The position numbers and the translations under genes were made by a program. Below, in pieces: positions 20,613-33,007 of a stretch of DNA of 64,000 nt. The DNA is from Lysobacteraceae bacterium. Lineage in GTDB: Bacteria > Pseudomonadota > Gammaproteobacteria > Xanthomonadales > Xanthomonadaceae. The DNA is taken from positions 62,001 through 126,000 of the forward strand of contig JAEUPQ010000040.1 in assembly GCA_016789405.1 (NCBI GenBank), written 5' to 3'. The stretch's first letter is position 1. The number at the start of each line of letters is the position of its first letter. The notes under the pieces are model-generated. The model did not search any database. It was not told where the DNA came from and saw only the letters and a list, made by a program, of their open reading frames with translations.

Positions 20613-21449
20613 ATGATGCGACGCGCCACGCTTCCGCTCTTGTCGATCTTGCTGTTCGCTGCGATGGGGGGGCATGCGCGCGCGCAGGAAGGCGAAGCGG
20701 TGGCGCAGCAGGGTGCCGAGGTGCAGATGCTCGAGCCGATCCGCCAGGACCAGGGCTTCAAGCTCGCGAAGGGTGCGGCGATCTCGGTGGTGAACCCCTA
20801 CGGCAGCGTGTTCATGCGCTTCGGCGGCTACGAGGACCAGCTCGACATCCGCTCCACGATCCAGCAGCCCGAGGGGGCCGCGAAGTTCACGTTCGCACCC
20901 GCGATGCGCGATGGCCGTTTCGTGGTCGCGCCTTCGCTTCCCGCGGGCGCGCAGCTTGCGGAAGGCCAGCGCATCGACCTCGTGCTCTACGTGCCTCAGG
21001 GGCATCCGCTGTCGGTCGATGCTGCCATCGGCGACATCGAATGCCGTGGCCTGCGCAGCGACATCGATCTCAAGACCGGTCCGGGCAGGATCCAGGTCAT
21101 CGGCACGCAGGGCACCGTCCAGGCGCAGACCGATGACGGTCGCATCGAAGTCACCCTGCAGGATGGCGCGCGCGAAGGTTCCGTGCAGCGTTTCATCAGT
21201 CGCACCGGCAGCGTCACGCTGAACGTCAGCGACAAGCTGGACGCGGAGGTGCAGATGTCCACGTCGCACCAGATCGCGACGGATTATTCCCTCACGGTCC
21301 GCCATCTCGACGGGCAGGAACCGAACAAGACCGCGTCCGCCGTCGTCGGCGAGCCCAAGCCCGGCGAGCGTCGGGCGCGTATCGAAATGCGGAGCCTGGT
21401 GAACGAAGTGCGCCTGCAACGGCGCGGCGTGTTCATCGACCCCGAATAA
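20613..21449 (+). CDS. Exported protein of unknown function, DUF4097/adhesin-like beta repeat
   Basis: A 278-residue exported protein. Signal peptide about 1-26 (cleavage near AHARAQ-EG or similar). The remainder alternates short beta-like segments (DGRIEVTLQDG, GSVTLNVSDKLDAEVQMST, ISVVNPYGSVFM), typical of DUF4097-type putative adhesin or right-handed beta folds; that family assignment is from pattern only. The start is one of two adjacent ATGs after GAAGGAG; the first (20613) is given. It follows the TonB receptor by 66 bases in the same direction and may share its transcript. Function unknown. Confidence 0.75.
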   Translation: MMRRATLPLLSILLFAAMGGHARAQEGEAVAQQGAEVQMLEPIRQDQGFKLAKGAAISVVNPYGSVFMRFGGYEDQLDIRSTIQQPEGAAKFTFAPAMRDGRFVVAPSLPAGAQLAEGQRIDLVLYVPQGHPLSVDAAIGDIECRGLRSDIDLKTGPGRIQVIGTQGTVQAQTDDGRIEVTLQDGAREGSVQRFISRTGSVTLNVSDKLDAEVQMSTSHQIATDYSLTVRHLDGQEPNKTASAVVGEPKPGERRARIEMRSLVNEVRLQRRGVFIDPE

Positions 21450-21615
21450 CGCCCGCCGACGCGTCGCACATGGGCCGGATGCCCGGCATGCGATGCGCGA
21501 GCGGTCGGTTGCTGTAGCTGTGCCGTCACACGATGGATTGATCCAGCGTTGCCCGTTGCACGGCAGATGGGAAGGCCGTGTTGCACACACACAAGACGAG
21601 ATCGAGGACTCACAC

Positions 21616-24489
21616 ATGAAATCAGCGATGATCAAGGGGGCGAAGGCCGCCGTGCTGTTGCTGCTGTTGCCGTGCGCGGCAATGGCGGCGCAGCCGACCG
21701 GCGCGAAAGCCAACCCGGGAAGGCCGCAGATCGGCCAGCCGGTGTCGGCGCACAATATCGCCGTGGACCTGCGCAACCTGCCCAAGGCCAAGCCCTGGAC
21801 GCCGGGCATGGGCATCCGTGAAGCCCACCGCCGCCAGTACACGCCGATCGGCAGCAAGCTTCCGCACGCACCGGCCGACAAGCCGACCGCGCGCGACCGA
21901 CTGCCCGAACTGCAGATGCTGTGGGACAAGAGCCCGCGCGCGCGCAGCATGAAGGCCAATGTCGCCGCGCGCAGCCGCGTCAGCATCAACAACCCGAACA
22001 CCGGCGTGAGCCCCGGCGACCCTGTGGTCGAAGTCGGCGCCAACCACGTGATCTACGCCGTCAACAGTGGCGGCAGCGGCACGTACTTCAACGTCTACAA
22101 CAAGTCGGGCACGCTGGTCTCGGGCCCGACCACCTTCGGCTCGCTCGCGCCGTCGGGCAACTCGTGCACCAGCGATCGCGGCGATCCGCTGGTTCATTAC
22201 GATCGCCAGGCCGGCCGCTGGTTCATGCTGACCATGGACGACACGGGTCTGTGCACCTTCGTGTCGAAGACCTCCGACCCGGTGAGTGGCGGCTGGTGGT
22301 TCTACCGCTACACCACGCCGGTGCTGCCGGACTACCCGCATTGCGGCGTGTGGAACGACGCCTACGTCTGCGGCACGAACGAAGGCAGCCAGACGGGCAC
22401 CGAGATCTACGCCTTCGACCGCGCCAACATGCTCAACGGCGCCACGGCCCGTGCGGCCCAGCGCTTCAACAGCGTGGCCAACCTGGCTGGTTACGGCTTC
22501 CAGATCATGACGCCGTCGACGTTCTACGGCACCACCGCCGCGCCGTCGGGTCGTCGCCAGGTGCTCGCGCGCCACAACGACGACGAAGCGCATGCCGGCG
22601 GCAGCGCCAATGGCTCGCAGGACTACATCGAGCTGTATGAGCTGAACATCGACTGGAACACGCCCGCGAACAGCAGCATCGTCACGCTGCCGCGCGTCGC
22701 GATCACCGAGTTCAACAGCTGGTTCCGCGACTACAGCACCTTCGCCACCGTGCCGCAGCCGGGTTCCACCTCGCGCCTCGACCCGATCCGCGAAGTGCTG
22801 CTCAACCAGCTCGTGTACCGCAACATGGGCACGCACGAAGCGCTGGTCGGCACGCTCGCGACCAACCAGGATCCGGCCCGCACCGGCACCGTGGTCGACT
22901 CCGGTGTCCGCTGGTTCGAACTGCGTCGCGTCGGCAGCGGCAACTGGACCCTGCACCAGGAAGGTACGTTCAGCCCGGGCGACAGCAGCACCCATCACCT
23001 GATGGGTACGATCGCCATGGACAAGTTCGGCAACATCGGCATGGGCTACAACGTCACCAAGACGACCTCGCCGACCAAGTTCGCTTCGCTGGGCTACACC
23101 GGTCGCACTTCGAGTGATCCGGCCGGCGTGATGTCGCTGGGCGAGAACGAAGTCGCTGCCGGCGCCGCCGTCGAAACCTCCGGTCGCTGGGGCGACTACT
23201 ACCAGATGACCGTGGACCCGGTCGACGACTGCACCTTCTGGTTCGTCGGCATGTACCGTCCGAGCGGCAGCTGGCAGACGCGCATCGCCGACTTCAAGTT
23301 CCCGGCCTGCACCGGCGGCGGCACCACCTACTCGGTGTCGGGCACCATCGCCACCAGCGGCGGCACCGGCATCAGCGGCGTCAGCGTCAGCAACGGCAGC
23401 ACCTCGGTCACGACCAATGCCAGCGGGCAGTACTCGTTCTCCGGCCTGGCGAACGGCAACTACACGCTGACCCCGTCGCTGAGCGGCTACACCTTCTCGC
23501 CGACCAGCCTGGCGGTCACCGTCAATGGCGCCAACGTCACCGGCCAGAACTTCACGGGCACCGCGACGGCCACCACGTTCTCGGTCTCGGGCACGGTGAC
23601 CAACAGCGGCGGCACCGCCATCAGCGGCGTCAGCGTCAGCAACGGCAGCAGCACGGTCACGACCAATGCCAGCGGCCAGTTCACGTTCTCCAACCTGGCG
23701 AACGGCACCTACACGCTGACCCCGTCGCTGAGCGGCTACACCTTCTCGCCCGTCAACCGCAGCGTCACCGTCAGCGGCGCGAACGTCACCGGCCAGAACT
23801 TCACCGGCACCGCCACCAGCGGCGGCACCACCCTGACCAAGGGCGTGCCGGTCACCGGCCTGGCGGCCAGCACCGGCAATTCGCTGAACTACACGATGGT
23901 CGTGCCCGCGGGCGCCTCCAACCTGACGTTCACGCTGTCCGGCGGCACCGGTGATGCCGACATATACGTGAAGTTCGGCAGCGCGCCGACCGACACCGTG
24001 TACGACTGCCGTCCGTACCTGGGCGGCAATGCCGAAACCTGCACCTTCGCGGCACCGCAGGCGGGCACGTACTACGTCCGCGTCAAGGCCTACTCGACCT
24101 TCTCGGGCGTGAGCCTGGTCGGCGACTACGGCACCGGCGGTGGTGGCACGCAGACCTACACCAACGGCACCGACGTCACGATCAGCGACAACACCACGGT
24201 CGAAAGCCCGATCACGGTGTCCGGCCGCAGCGGCAACGCACCGGCCAGCACGCCGGTGGTGGTCGCCATCGTGCACACCTACATCGGCGACCTGAAGGTC
24301 GACCTGATCGCGCCGGATGGTTCGGTGTACGTGCTGCACAACCGCACCGGCGGTTCGGCCGACAACATCAACCAGACCTACACGGTCAACCTGTCCAGCG
24401 AGCCGCTCAACGGCACCTGGAAGCTCCGCGTGAACGACAATGCCGGTGGCGACGTCGGCCGCATCGACAGCTGGAGCATCACCTTCTGA
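21616..24489 (+). CDS. Large secreted protein of unknown function with two regulatory-like modules, PPC and P domains
   Basis: A 957-residue secreted protein. Signal peptide about 1-25, then a 540-residue core with no catalytic signature that I recognise. The core has aromatic-rich blocks (GGWWFYRY, YPHCGVWNDAYVC, FDRANMLNGATAR) that could be beta-propeller blades. Next come two carboxypeptidase-regulatory-like modules (about 570-648 and 653-732), a PPC domain (about 736-840) and a P domain of the YVLHNR subtype (about 845-957). A paralogue at 43953 consists of the core alone, which sets the domain border. ATG 21616 follows GAGG and begins a clean signal peptide. It neighbours the Lys-C and M28 genes. 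Unknown function; a binding or substrate-presenting role is possible. Confidence 0.8.
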   Translation: MKSAMIKGAKAAVLLLLLPCAAMAAQPTGAKANPGRPQIGQPVSAHNIAVDLRNLPKAKPWTPGMGIREAHRRQYTPIGSKLPHAPADKPTARDRLPELQMLWDKSPRARSMKANVAARSRVSINNPNTGVSPGDPVVEVGANHVIYAVNSGGSGTYFNVYNKSGTLVSGPTTFGSLAPSGNSCTSDRGDPLVHYDRQAGRWFMLTMDDTGLCTFVSKTSDPVSGGWWFYRYTTPVLPDYPHCGVWNDAYVCGTNEGSQTGTEIYAFDRANMLNGATARAAQRFNSVANLAGYGFQIMTPSTFYGTTAAPSGRRQVLARHNDDEAHAGGSANGSQDYIELYELNIDWNTPANSSIVTLPRVAITEFNSWFRDYSTFATVPQPGSTSRLDPIREVLLNQLVYRNMGTHEALVGTLATNQDPARTGTVVDSGVRWFELRRVGSGNWTLHQEGTFSPGDSSTHHLMGTIAMDKFGNIGMGYNVTKTTSPTKFASLGYTGRTSSDPAGVMSLGENEVAAGAAVETSGRWGDYYQMTVDPVDDCTFWFVGMYRPSGSWQTRIADFKFPACTGGGTTYSVSGTIATSGGTGISGVSVSNGSTSVTTNASGQYSFSGLANGNYTLTPSLSGYTFSPTSLAVTVNGANVTGQNFTGTATATTFSVSGTVTNSGGTAISGVSVSNGSSTVTTNASGQFTFSNLANGTYTLTPSLSGYTFSPVNRSVTVSGANVTGQNFTGTATSGGTTLTKGVPVTGLAASTGNSLNYTMVVPAGASNLTFTLSGGTGDADIYVKFGSAPTDTVYDCRPYLGGNAETCTFAAPQAGTYYVRVKAYSTFSGVSLVGDYGTGGGGTQTYTNGTDVTISDNTTVESPITVSGRSGNAPASTPVVVAIVHTYIGDLKVDLIAPDGSVYVLHNRTGGSADNINQTYTVNLSSEPLNGTWKLRVNDNAGGDVGRIDSWSITF

Positions 24490-24539
24490 TCAGGAAGGCG
24501 ATCGCATGAAGAGGCCCGGAAGGAATCGGGCCGCACCTG

Positions 24540-24568
24540 GAGCCCCGACGCAAGTCGGGGCTCTTTTT
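24540..24568 (+). terminator. Rho-independent terminator
   Basis: Stem GAGCCCCGAC/GTCGGGGCTC closes a GCAA tetraloop and is followed by five T. Confidence 0.92.
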
Positions 24569-27096
<2,528 letters not shown>

Positions 27097-27332
27097 GACG
27101 TTCAGATGCCATGAACCAACGCGGAAACGCTGCCGGCCGGCATATGCCAGGCCGGCAGTGCCCGCATCGGTGACGCTGCCTTTTTTGCAGCATCGCCTCT
27201 TCCGACAGACGGCATGCGGCGTCCGTGACGGGCGCCGCATGTCCGTTGGGGGCTGTCGGCGAGGATGCCTCGCGCGGACAAGACCGTCCGCATTTCGCCG
27301 GCCATGCCGGCTTTTCAGGGAGAGAGAACGCA

Positions 27333-29276
27333 ATGAAGCATTATCTGCCCGCCGTCGCCCTCGCATGGATATGCGCGGCTCCGGCTTTCGCCAGCCAACC
27401 CGTTGCACCGCACGCGCACGACGATGCGCACCCGAGTTCGCACATCCGCGCCCATGCCGATGCCGAGCTGGCGTCGATGCGCCTCGAGCGCGAACCCGAT
27501 GCCCGCGTCTACATCGTGATGTCGCGCGACACCCATGCCGGCATGACCGACATCGTCGCGCGGGGGCGCGCGATGCAGGACAGCACCGGCAACCCGCTGG
27601 TCGTCGCTGAGATCCGCGCCCACCAGCTCAGCCGCGTCACCGAGCGCGTGCACCAGCGCGAGCGGCGGTGCGGCGGCTATTTCGCGTTCCCCACGCGTGA
27701 ACAGGCCGAAGCCTTCGTGCGTTCGGATCGCTCCGCCGAAGTGGTGTCCGGCCGTGCCACGGCACGCGTCGCTTACACCATCGACAACCAACCCACGGTG
27801 TCGCCGTGGCTGAACCAGGTGCAGCACACCAACATCTACAACACGATCAACCACCTGCAGACCTACCAGAATCGCTACTACGCCAGCACTTACGGCAAGA
27901 CGTCGGCGGAGTGGATCCGCACGACCTGGCAGGGCCTGGCGGGCAGCCGTACCGACGTGACATCGGAGCTGTTCTCGTGCAGCAACTGTTCGACGCAGCC
28001 ATCGGTCATCCTGACCATCCGCGGCAACGAGCTGCCGAACGAGATCGTCGTGCTCGGCGCGCACCTGGATTCGATCAATGGCAGCGCCGGCGGCAGCACA
28101 TCGCAGCGCGCACCGGGTGCGGACGATGATGCGTCCGGCATCGCCACGCTGACCGAGGTGCTGCGCATCGCCATGGCCAGCGGCTGGAAGCCGAAGCGCA
28201 CGGTGAAGTTCATGGGCTACGCGGCCGAGGAAGTGGGGCTGCGTGGTTCCAACGCGATCGCGCAGGCGCACAAGAACGCAGGCGCGAACGTGTACGGCGT
28301 ACTGCAGATGGACATGACCAACTGGAAGTCGGCCTCATCGACGATCGACATGCGCCTGGTCAGTGACTACTCCAGTCCGGACACGAAGGCGTTCCTCAAC
28401 AACCTGTTCGACACCTACCTCGCACCGCGCGGATTGACGCGCGGTTCCGACACCTGCGGCTACGGCTGCTCCGACCATGCCTCATGGACCGCCGCCGGCT
28501 ATCCCGCCGGGTTCTTCTTCGAGGGCGGCACGGGCGCGACCAGCGGCGGCTACTTCAACCAGATCCACACCGCCAACGACACGCTCGCCAACATGGGCAA
28601 CTCGGCGCAGAACAGCGCCAAGTTCGCGCTGATCGGCCTGGCCTTCCTGGGCGAGGCTGCGAAGACCTCCGGTGGTGGCGGCAATGCACCGCCGGCGGCG
28701 AGCTTCACCTCCAGCGTCAGCGGCCTCACCGCCAGCTTCACCGACACCTCGACCGACAGCGATGGCAGCATCGCGTCGCGCAGCTGGAACTTCGGCGACG
28801 GCGGCAGTTCGACCGCGACCAATCCCAGCCGTACCTACGCGGCTGCCGGCAGCTACACGGTCACGCTCACCGTCACCGACAATGGCGGCGCCAGCAACAC
28901 CGCGACCCGCACGGTGACCGTCGGCAGCGGCGGCGCACAGACCTACACCAACGGCACCGATGTCGCGATCCGCGACAACACCACAGTGGAGAGCACGATC
29001 AACGTGTCCGGCCGCACGGGCAACGGCTCGGCGACCACGCCGGTCGCCGTCGCCATCGTCCATACCTACATCGGCGACCTGAAGGTCGACCTGGTGGCAC
29101 CGGACGGTTCGGTCTACGTGCTGCACAACCGTGCGGGCGGTTCAGCCGACAACATCAACCAGACCTATACGGTGAATCTCTCCGGCGAAGCGCTCAATGG
29201 CGCGTGGAAGCTGCGCGTCAACGACAACGCGGCCAACGATACGGGCCGGATCGACAGCTGGAGCCTGACATTCTGA
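27333..29276 (+). CDS. Secreted M28 aminopeptidase with PKD and P domains
   Basis: A 647-residue secreted zinc aminopeptidase of the Aeromonas/Vibrio leucyl aminopeptidase type. Signal peptide about 1-20, N-terminal propeptide-like region, catalytic domain about 160-445, PKD domain about 451-532 (SWNFGDGG), and a P domain of the YVLHNR subtype (about 535-647). Predicted metal ligands H244 (AHLDS), D265 (GADDDASG), E300 with catalytic E299 (YAAEEVGLRG), D327 (QMDMTN) and H412 (IHTANDT). The disulfide-type pairs CSNCS and CGYGC are also present. Start ATG 27333 follows GGGAGAGAG. A paralogue at 42169 ends right after the catalytic domain. It would trim peptides made by the surrounding endopeptidases (inference). 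The 301 bases before it hold the tandem repeat and nothing else I can name. Confidence 0.93.
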   Translation: MKHYLPAVALAWICAAPAFASQPVAPHAHDDAHPSSHIRAHADAELASMRLEREPDARVYIVMSRDTHAGMTDIVARGRAMQDSTGNPLVVAEIRAHQLSRVTERVHQRERRCGGYFAFPTREQAEAFVRSDRSAEVVSGRATARVAYTIDNQPTVSPWLNQVQHTNIYNTINHLQTYQNRYYASTYGKTSAEWIRTTWQGLAGSRTDVTSELFSCSNCSTQPSVILTIRGNELPNEIVVLGAHLDSINGSAGGSTSQRAPGADDDASGIATLTEVLRIAMASGWKPKRTVKFMGYAAEEVGLRGSNAIAQAHKNAGANVYGVLQMDMTNWKSASSTIDMRLVSDYSSPDTKAFLNNLFDTYLAPRGLTRGSDTCGYGCSDHASWTAAGYPAGFFFEGGTGATSGGYFNQIHTANDTLANMGNSAQNSAKFALIGLAFLGEAAKTSGGGGNAPPAASFTSSVSGLTASFTDTSTDSDGSIASRSWNFGDGGSSTATNPSRTYAAAGSYTVTLTVTDNGGASNTATRTVTVGSGGAQTYTNGTDVAIRDNTTVESTINVSGRTGNGSATTPVAVAIVHTYIGDLKVDLVAPDGSVYVLHNRAGGSADNINQTYTVNLSGEALNGAWKLRVNDNAANDTGRIDSWSLTF

Positions 29277-29304
29277 AGAAAATCGTCATGACGATATGTC
29301 ATGA

Positions 29305-29332
29305 GGGGCCCTGGCGGATGCCGGGGCCCTTT
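29305..29332 (+). terminator. Probable Rho-independent terminator
   Basis: Stem GGGCCCTGGC/GCCGGGGCCC with one G-U pair and a GGAT loop, followed by three T. Same family as the other cluster terminators but with a weaker T-run. Confidence 0.7.
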
Positions 29333-29689
29333 CGGGTTTGGATAAGTGAGGCGCGCATGGTGTGCGCGGCCTGCAAAACGCGATGTTGGTCCTGTTTTTC
29401 GGCTGGCATGCAGGCGGAATGGGCATCTCGCGGCCTGAACGAAAGCGAAGAGGATCCCTCGAAGCTGACCGTTCGTCGTGTTCTTCGCGAAGCGACCTTC
29501 GAGCGCCGGAAATCGCTCCCGAAAAATGTTGCACCGCACATTGATGGTGCCCGGCGCTGTTCCTAAGTTGCGCCACGGATTCGCAGGGGGCGAATCCGCC
29601 CAGGGCGCGCACAGAACAAGAATGTTCCCAACAGCACGCCCGGATCACTCAGCCGCGAACTGCGGTCATCAATTTCCGGAGAAGAAGCA
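29333..29689. other. Non-coding leader of subtilase 29690
   Basis: About 355 bases. I see no gene, no clear promoter boxes and no strong structure. Confidence 0.5.
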
Positions 29690-31489
29690 ATGTCTTTCGA
29701 TGTGCATCACAGGGGGCAGGTCAAGCCGCTGGTGGCCGCAATGCTGCTGGCCGTTTCGTCGATGGCTGCACCGGCGGCATTCGCCGGCCAGGCCCATCTT
29801 TCGGGTCTCCAGACCGATACGCAGTTCGACCAGTTCATCGTGAAGTACCGCAGTGGCAGCGCCGAGCGCAGCAGCAGCGCCGCCATCGATCGCGGCCTGC
29901 AGCGCGCCAGCCAGGGAATTGCCCGCAGCAAGGCGGGGCAGGCGGTGGCGCTGAAGCATTTCCGTCGCATGTCGCTGGGTGCTGATGTCGTTCGCGCGAA
30001 CCGTGCGCTGAGCCGCGGCGATGCCGAAGCGCTGATGCGTCGCATCGCCGCCGACCCGAACGTCGAGTACGTCGAAGTCGACGTGCGCATGTATCCGATC
30101 CTCAGCCCGAACGACACCCGCTACGCCGACCAGTGGCACTACTTCGGCGCTACCGCCGGCATCAATGCACCGGCCGCGTGGGACAAGAGCACGGGCTCGG
30201 GCATCGTCGTCGCCGTCGTCGACACCGGCCGCACGCCGCACAGCGACCTCGACGCGAACACCGTCGCCGGCTACGACTTCATCACCAACACCACCACCTC
30301 GCAGGACGGCAACGGCCGCGACAACAATCCGAACGACCAGGGCGACTGGTACACCAATTCGGCCTGCGGCACGAACGCACCGCCCAGCGCCAATTCCAGC
30401 TGGCACGGCACGCACGTCGCCGGCACCATCGGTGCGGTCACCAACAACAGCAAGGGCGTTGCCGGCGTCGCGTTCGGCGCGAAGATCCAGCACGTCCGCG
30501 TGCTCGGTCGCTGCGGCGGCACGCTCTCCGACATCGCCGATGGCGTGACCTGGGCTTCGGGCGGTACGGTCAGCGGCATCCCGGCCAACAGCACGCCGGC
30601 GCAGATCGTCAACATGAGCCTCGGCGGCGGCGGCACCTGCTCCACGACGTACCAGAACGCGATCAACGGCGCGGTCGGTCGCGGCACCACGGTCATCGTG
30701 GCCGCCGGCAACAGCAACGGCAACGCCGCCAACTTCCAGCCGGCCAGCTGCGCCAACGTGGTGGTTGTCGGCGCGATCGACAGCAACGGCGCGCGTTCGG
30801 TGTGGTCGTCCACGCAGAAGTCGAACTACGGCAGCAACGTCGACCTGTCGGCACCGGGTTCCAACATCTGGTCGACGCTCAATGCAGGCACGCAGGGGCA
30901 GGGCGCCGAAAGCTACGCGTCCTACGGTGGCACCTCGATGGCGACCCCGCACGTGGCCGGCGTCGCCGCGCTGGTGCAGAGCCGCCGCAAGGCGCTGGGC
31001 CTCGCGCTCTACAGCCCGTCGCAGCTCGAAACCCTGCTGAAGAACACCGTGCGTGCGTTCCCGCAGACGCCTGACCAGCCGCTGGGCGTGGGAATGCTCA
31101 ACGCCGATGCTGCGGTGACCGCTGCTGGCGGTACGGGCGGTGGCGGCACGCAGACCTACAGCAATACGGCCGACTACACGATCAACGACAACGCCACGGT
31201 CGAAAGCCCGGTCTCGGTGTCCGGCCGCACCGGCAACGCGCCGACCAATGCGTCGGTCGCCGTCGCCATCGTGCACACCTACATCGGCGACCTGAAGGTC
31301 GACCTGGTGGCCCCGGATGGTTCGGTCTACGTGCTGCACAACCGCGCCGGCGGCAGCGCCGACAACATCAACCAGACCTACACGGTCAACCTGTCCAGCG
31401 AGCCCCTCAACGGCAGCTGGAAGCTGCGCGTCAACGACAACTACGCGAACGACACGGGCTACATCAACAGCTGGAGCGTCACGTTCTGA
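29690..31489 (+). CDS. Secreted S8 subtilase of a distinct lineage, with P domain
   Basis: A 599-residue extracellular subtilase like those of Xanthomonas and Lysobacter, clearly different from the seven others here: longer I9-like propeptide (about 45-140), larger catalytic domain (about 160-480), and insertions such as NNPNDQGDWYTNSACG. Triad D178 (VVDTG), H239 (WHGTH) and S416 (GGTSMATPH). Signal peptide about 1-32. The P domain (about 486-599) is the YVLHNR subtype, the same as on the trypsin-fold protease at 6119 and the aminopeptidase at 27333. ATG start with GGAGAA seven bases upstream, unlike the GTG starts of the other subtilases. Confidence 0.93.
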   Translation: MSFDVHHRGQVKPLVAAMLLAVSSMAAPAAFAGQAHLSGLQTDTQFDQFIVKYRSGSAERSSSAAIDRGLQRASQGIARSKAGQAVALKHFRRMSLGADVVRANRALSRGDAEALMRRIAADPNVEYVEVDVRMYPILSPNDTRYADQWHYFGATAGINAPAAWDKSTGSGIVVAVVDTGRTPHSDLDANTVAGYDFITNTTTSQDGNGRDNNPNDQGDWYTNSACGTNAPPSANSSWHGTHVAGTIGAVTNNSKGVAGVAFGAKIQHVRVLGRCGGTLSDIADGVTWASGGTVSGIPANSTPAQIVNMSLGGGGTCSTTYQNAINGAVGRGTTVIVAAGNSNGNAANFQPASCANVVVVGAIDSNGARSVWSSTQKSNYGSNVDLSAPGSNIWSTLNAGTQGQGAESYASYGGTSMATPHVAGVAALVQSRRKALGLALYSPSQLETLLKNTVRAFPQTPDQPLGVGMLNADAAVTAAGGTGGGGTQTYSNTADYTINDNATVESPVSVSGRTGNAPTNASVAVAIVHTYIGDLKVDLVAPDGSVYVLHNRAGGSADNINQTYTVNLSSEPLNGSWKLRVNDNYANDTGYINSWSVTF

Positions 31490-31548
31490 TGACATCGGAG
31501 CACGTTGCCCAGGCACGGGCTCGCGGTGATTGTTTCGAGTGACTTTCG

Positions 31549-31578
31549 TGCCCCGGCGTAGTGCCGGGGCATTTTTTT
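31549..31578 (+). terminator. Rho-independent terminator
   Basis: Stem TGCCCCGGC/GCCGGGGCA closes GTAGT and is followed by seven T. Confidence 0.92.
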
Positions 31579-31753
31579 GAGGATCCAGGCCAATCGTGTC
31601 TCGATGCCGATTCCATCGAATCGTGCGCGTGCACGGGTTTCGAACGCACCCCAAGGAAGCCGGGGGCGGGTGCCACCTGCGCGTGGTGCCTCGAATGGAC
31701 GGACAGGGGAGTCCAGACGGCATGGCTTCCATATCGATGGGAGAGAAACACAC

Positions 31754-32914
31754 ATGGCAATCATGAAAAGAGACATCGGCGTGCTCGCACTGTGCCTGTT
31801 CGCCGCGACCCAGGCAGTCGCGGCCGACCAGCCGGCGCCACGCAACGATGCGGGTACGCTCGACGGGCAAGCACTGGTCTACGGTTACGACGAAATGTTC
31901 GAGTTCGACACGGCCGCGTGGCTCGCACGCAAGGCGCCGCACCTGCGCAACCAGGCCGAGAGCATTTCGCACTGGGCCGGCTACAGCGGCATCAGCCCGA
32001 AGGTGCTGATCGCGCTGATGGAGCAGCAGAGCGGCGTGGTCAGCCGGCGCGGCACGCGCTTCGACGGCATGCGCCAGCCGTTCGGCCGCCTGTCGAAGCA
32101 GGTCGGCTTCAATGCACAGACCCGCGATGTCGCGCAGGCGCTGCGCCAGGCGCTGTACGAGCGCGAGGATGCGACCTCGGCACTCGCCCGCGGTCCCGTG
32201 GCCCTTGCGAAGGCGAATCCCCTGCAGCTGCTGCACGTCCGCTCGGGCGACAGCCTGCCGTCGGCCGCGCTTAAGGGCGACTTCGAGTTCCAGCAGGTGT
32301 ATTCGCGCCTGTTCAACGGGCCGCGTCGTGCGGTCGACGGACGCACCCGTGCAGCGACCGCGGCGGCGCGTGATGTCTCGATCTACGCAAGCAGTTTCCT
32401 GCAGTTCCCGTTCCCGATCGGCCAGCGCTGGCACGTCGGTGGCGCCCACACCAACACCGGTTCGGGCAACTATCCGATGTCCTCGCTGGACATGTCGCTC
32501 GGCGGCGGTTGGGGCAGCAACCAGAGCAGCACCTGGGTGGTGGCTTCGGCGCCCGGCACGTTCAAGCGGCATTCGTCGTGTTTCGCCGAGGTGGTGCACA
32601 GCAACGGCCTGTCCACGACCTACTACCACATGATGAACCTGCGCTACGCGACCGGCGCCACCGTCAATCGTGGCGCATCCATCGGCAATCCCGCCAACAC
32701 GCAGGCCCAGGCCCTGTGCAACGGCGGGCAGTCCACCGGTCCGCACGTGCACTGGTCGCTGAAGTCGAACGGCAGCTTCTATCACCTCAATGGCGTGACG
32801 CTGTCCGACTACGTGATCACTGCCACCGGCAGCAGCTACGACACCAATTGCAGTCGCTTCTACCTGACGCGCAATGGTTCGCGGTATTGCTCCGGCTGGT
32901 TCTACAGCCACTGA
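31754..32914 (+). CDS. Beta-lytic metalloendopeptidase (M23 cell-wall lytic protease)
   Basis: A 386-residue secreted M23 zinc peptidase of the beta-lytic protease/LasA type, which cuts peptidoglycan cross-bridges and lyses Gram-positive cells. Signal peptide about 1-24; propeptide to about 210; mature enzyme about 179 residues, the size of the Lysobacter enzyme. Zinc ligands are predicted as H232 (GGAHTNTGSG), D246 (SSLDMS) and H333 in GPHVHW; H331 and H292 (TYYHMMN) fit the catalytic histidines. Cysteines at CFAEV, LCNGG, TNCSRF and RYCSG match the known disulfide positions. Start ATG 31754 is eight bases after GGGAGAG. It has no P or other C-terminal module. Together with the alpha-lytic genes it points to a bacteriolytic lifestyle. 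Confidence 0.94.
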   Translation: MAIMKRDIGVLALCLFAATQAVAADQPAPRNDAGTLDGQALVYGYDEMFEFDTAAWLARKAPHLRNQAESISHWAGYSGISPKVLIALMEQQSGVVSRRGTRFDGMRQPFGRLSKQVGFNAQTRDVAQALRQALYEREDATSALARGPVALAKANPLQLLHVRSGDSLPSAALKGDFEFQQVYSRLFNGPRRAVDGRTRAATAAARDVSIYASSFLQFPFPIGQRWHVGGAHTNTGSGNYPMSSLDMSLGGGWGSNQSSTWVVASAPGTFKRHSSCFAEVVHSNGLSTTYYHMMNLRYATGATVNRGASIGNPANTQAQALCNGGQSTGPHVHWSLKSNGSFYHLNGVTLSDYVITATGSSYDTNCSRFYLTRNGSRYCSGWFYSH

Positions 32915-32974
32915 CTTTCGATCCGTCGCCGGCGTCCATCGCCGCGCAGACGGGGATGGATCGATGTCCCCAGG

Positions 32975-33007
32975 AACCGCCCTGGTGCATGCCGGGGTGG
33001 TTTTTTT
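32975..33007 (+). terminator. Rho-independent terminator
   Basis: Stem AACCGCCCTGG/CCGGGGTGGTT with two G-U pairs and a TGCAT loop, running into seven T (33001-33007). A divergent member of the cluster's terminator set. Confidence 0.88.

Noticed and set aside
21622-24339. A minus-strand open frame of about 900 codons opposite the unknown secreted protein
   Set aside because: Val/Gly/Arg/Ala-rich shadow of the plus-strand beta modules; it repeats when they repeat.
29669-32911. A minus-strand open frame of about 1080 codons across two protease genes
   Set aside because: It covers the antisense of a subtilase, an intergenic terminator and the beta-lytic gene. No ribosome site or domain; a GC artefact.
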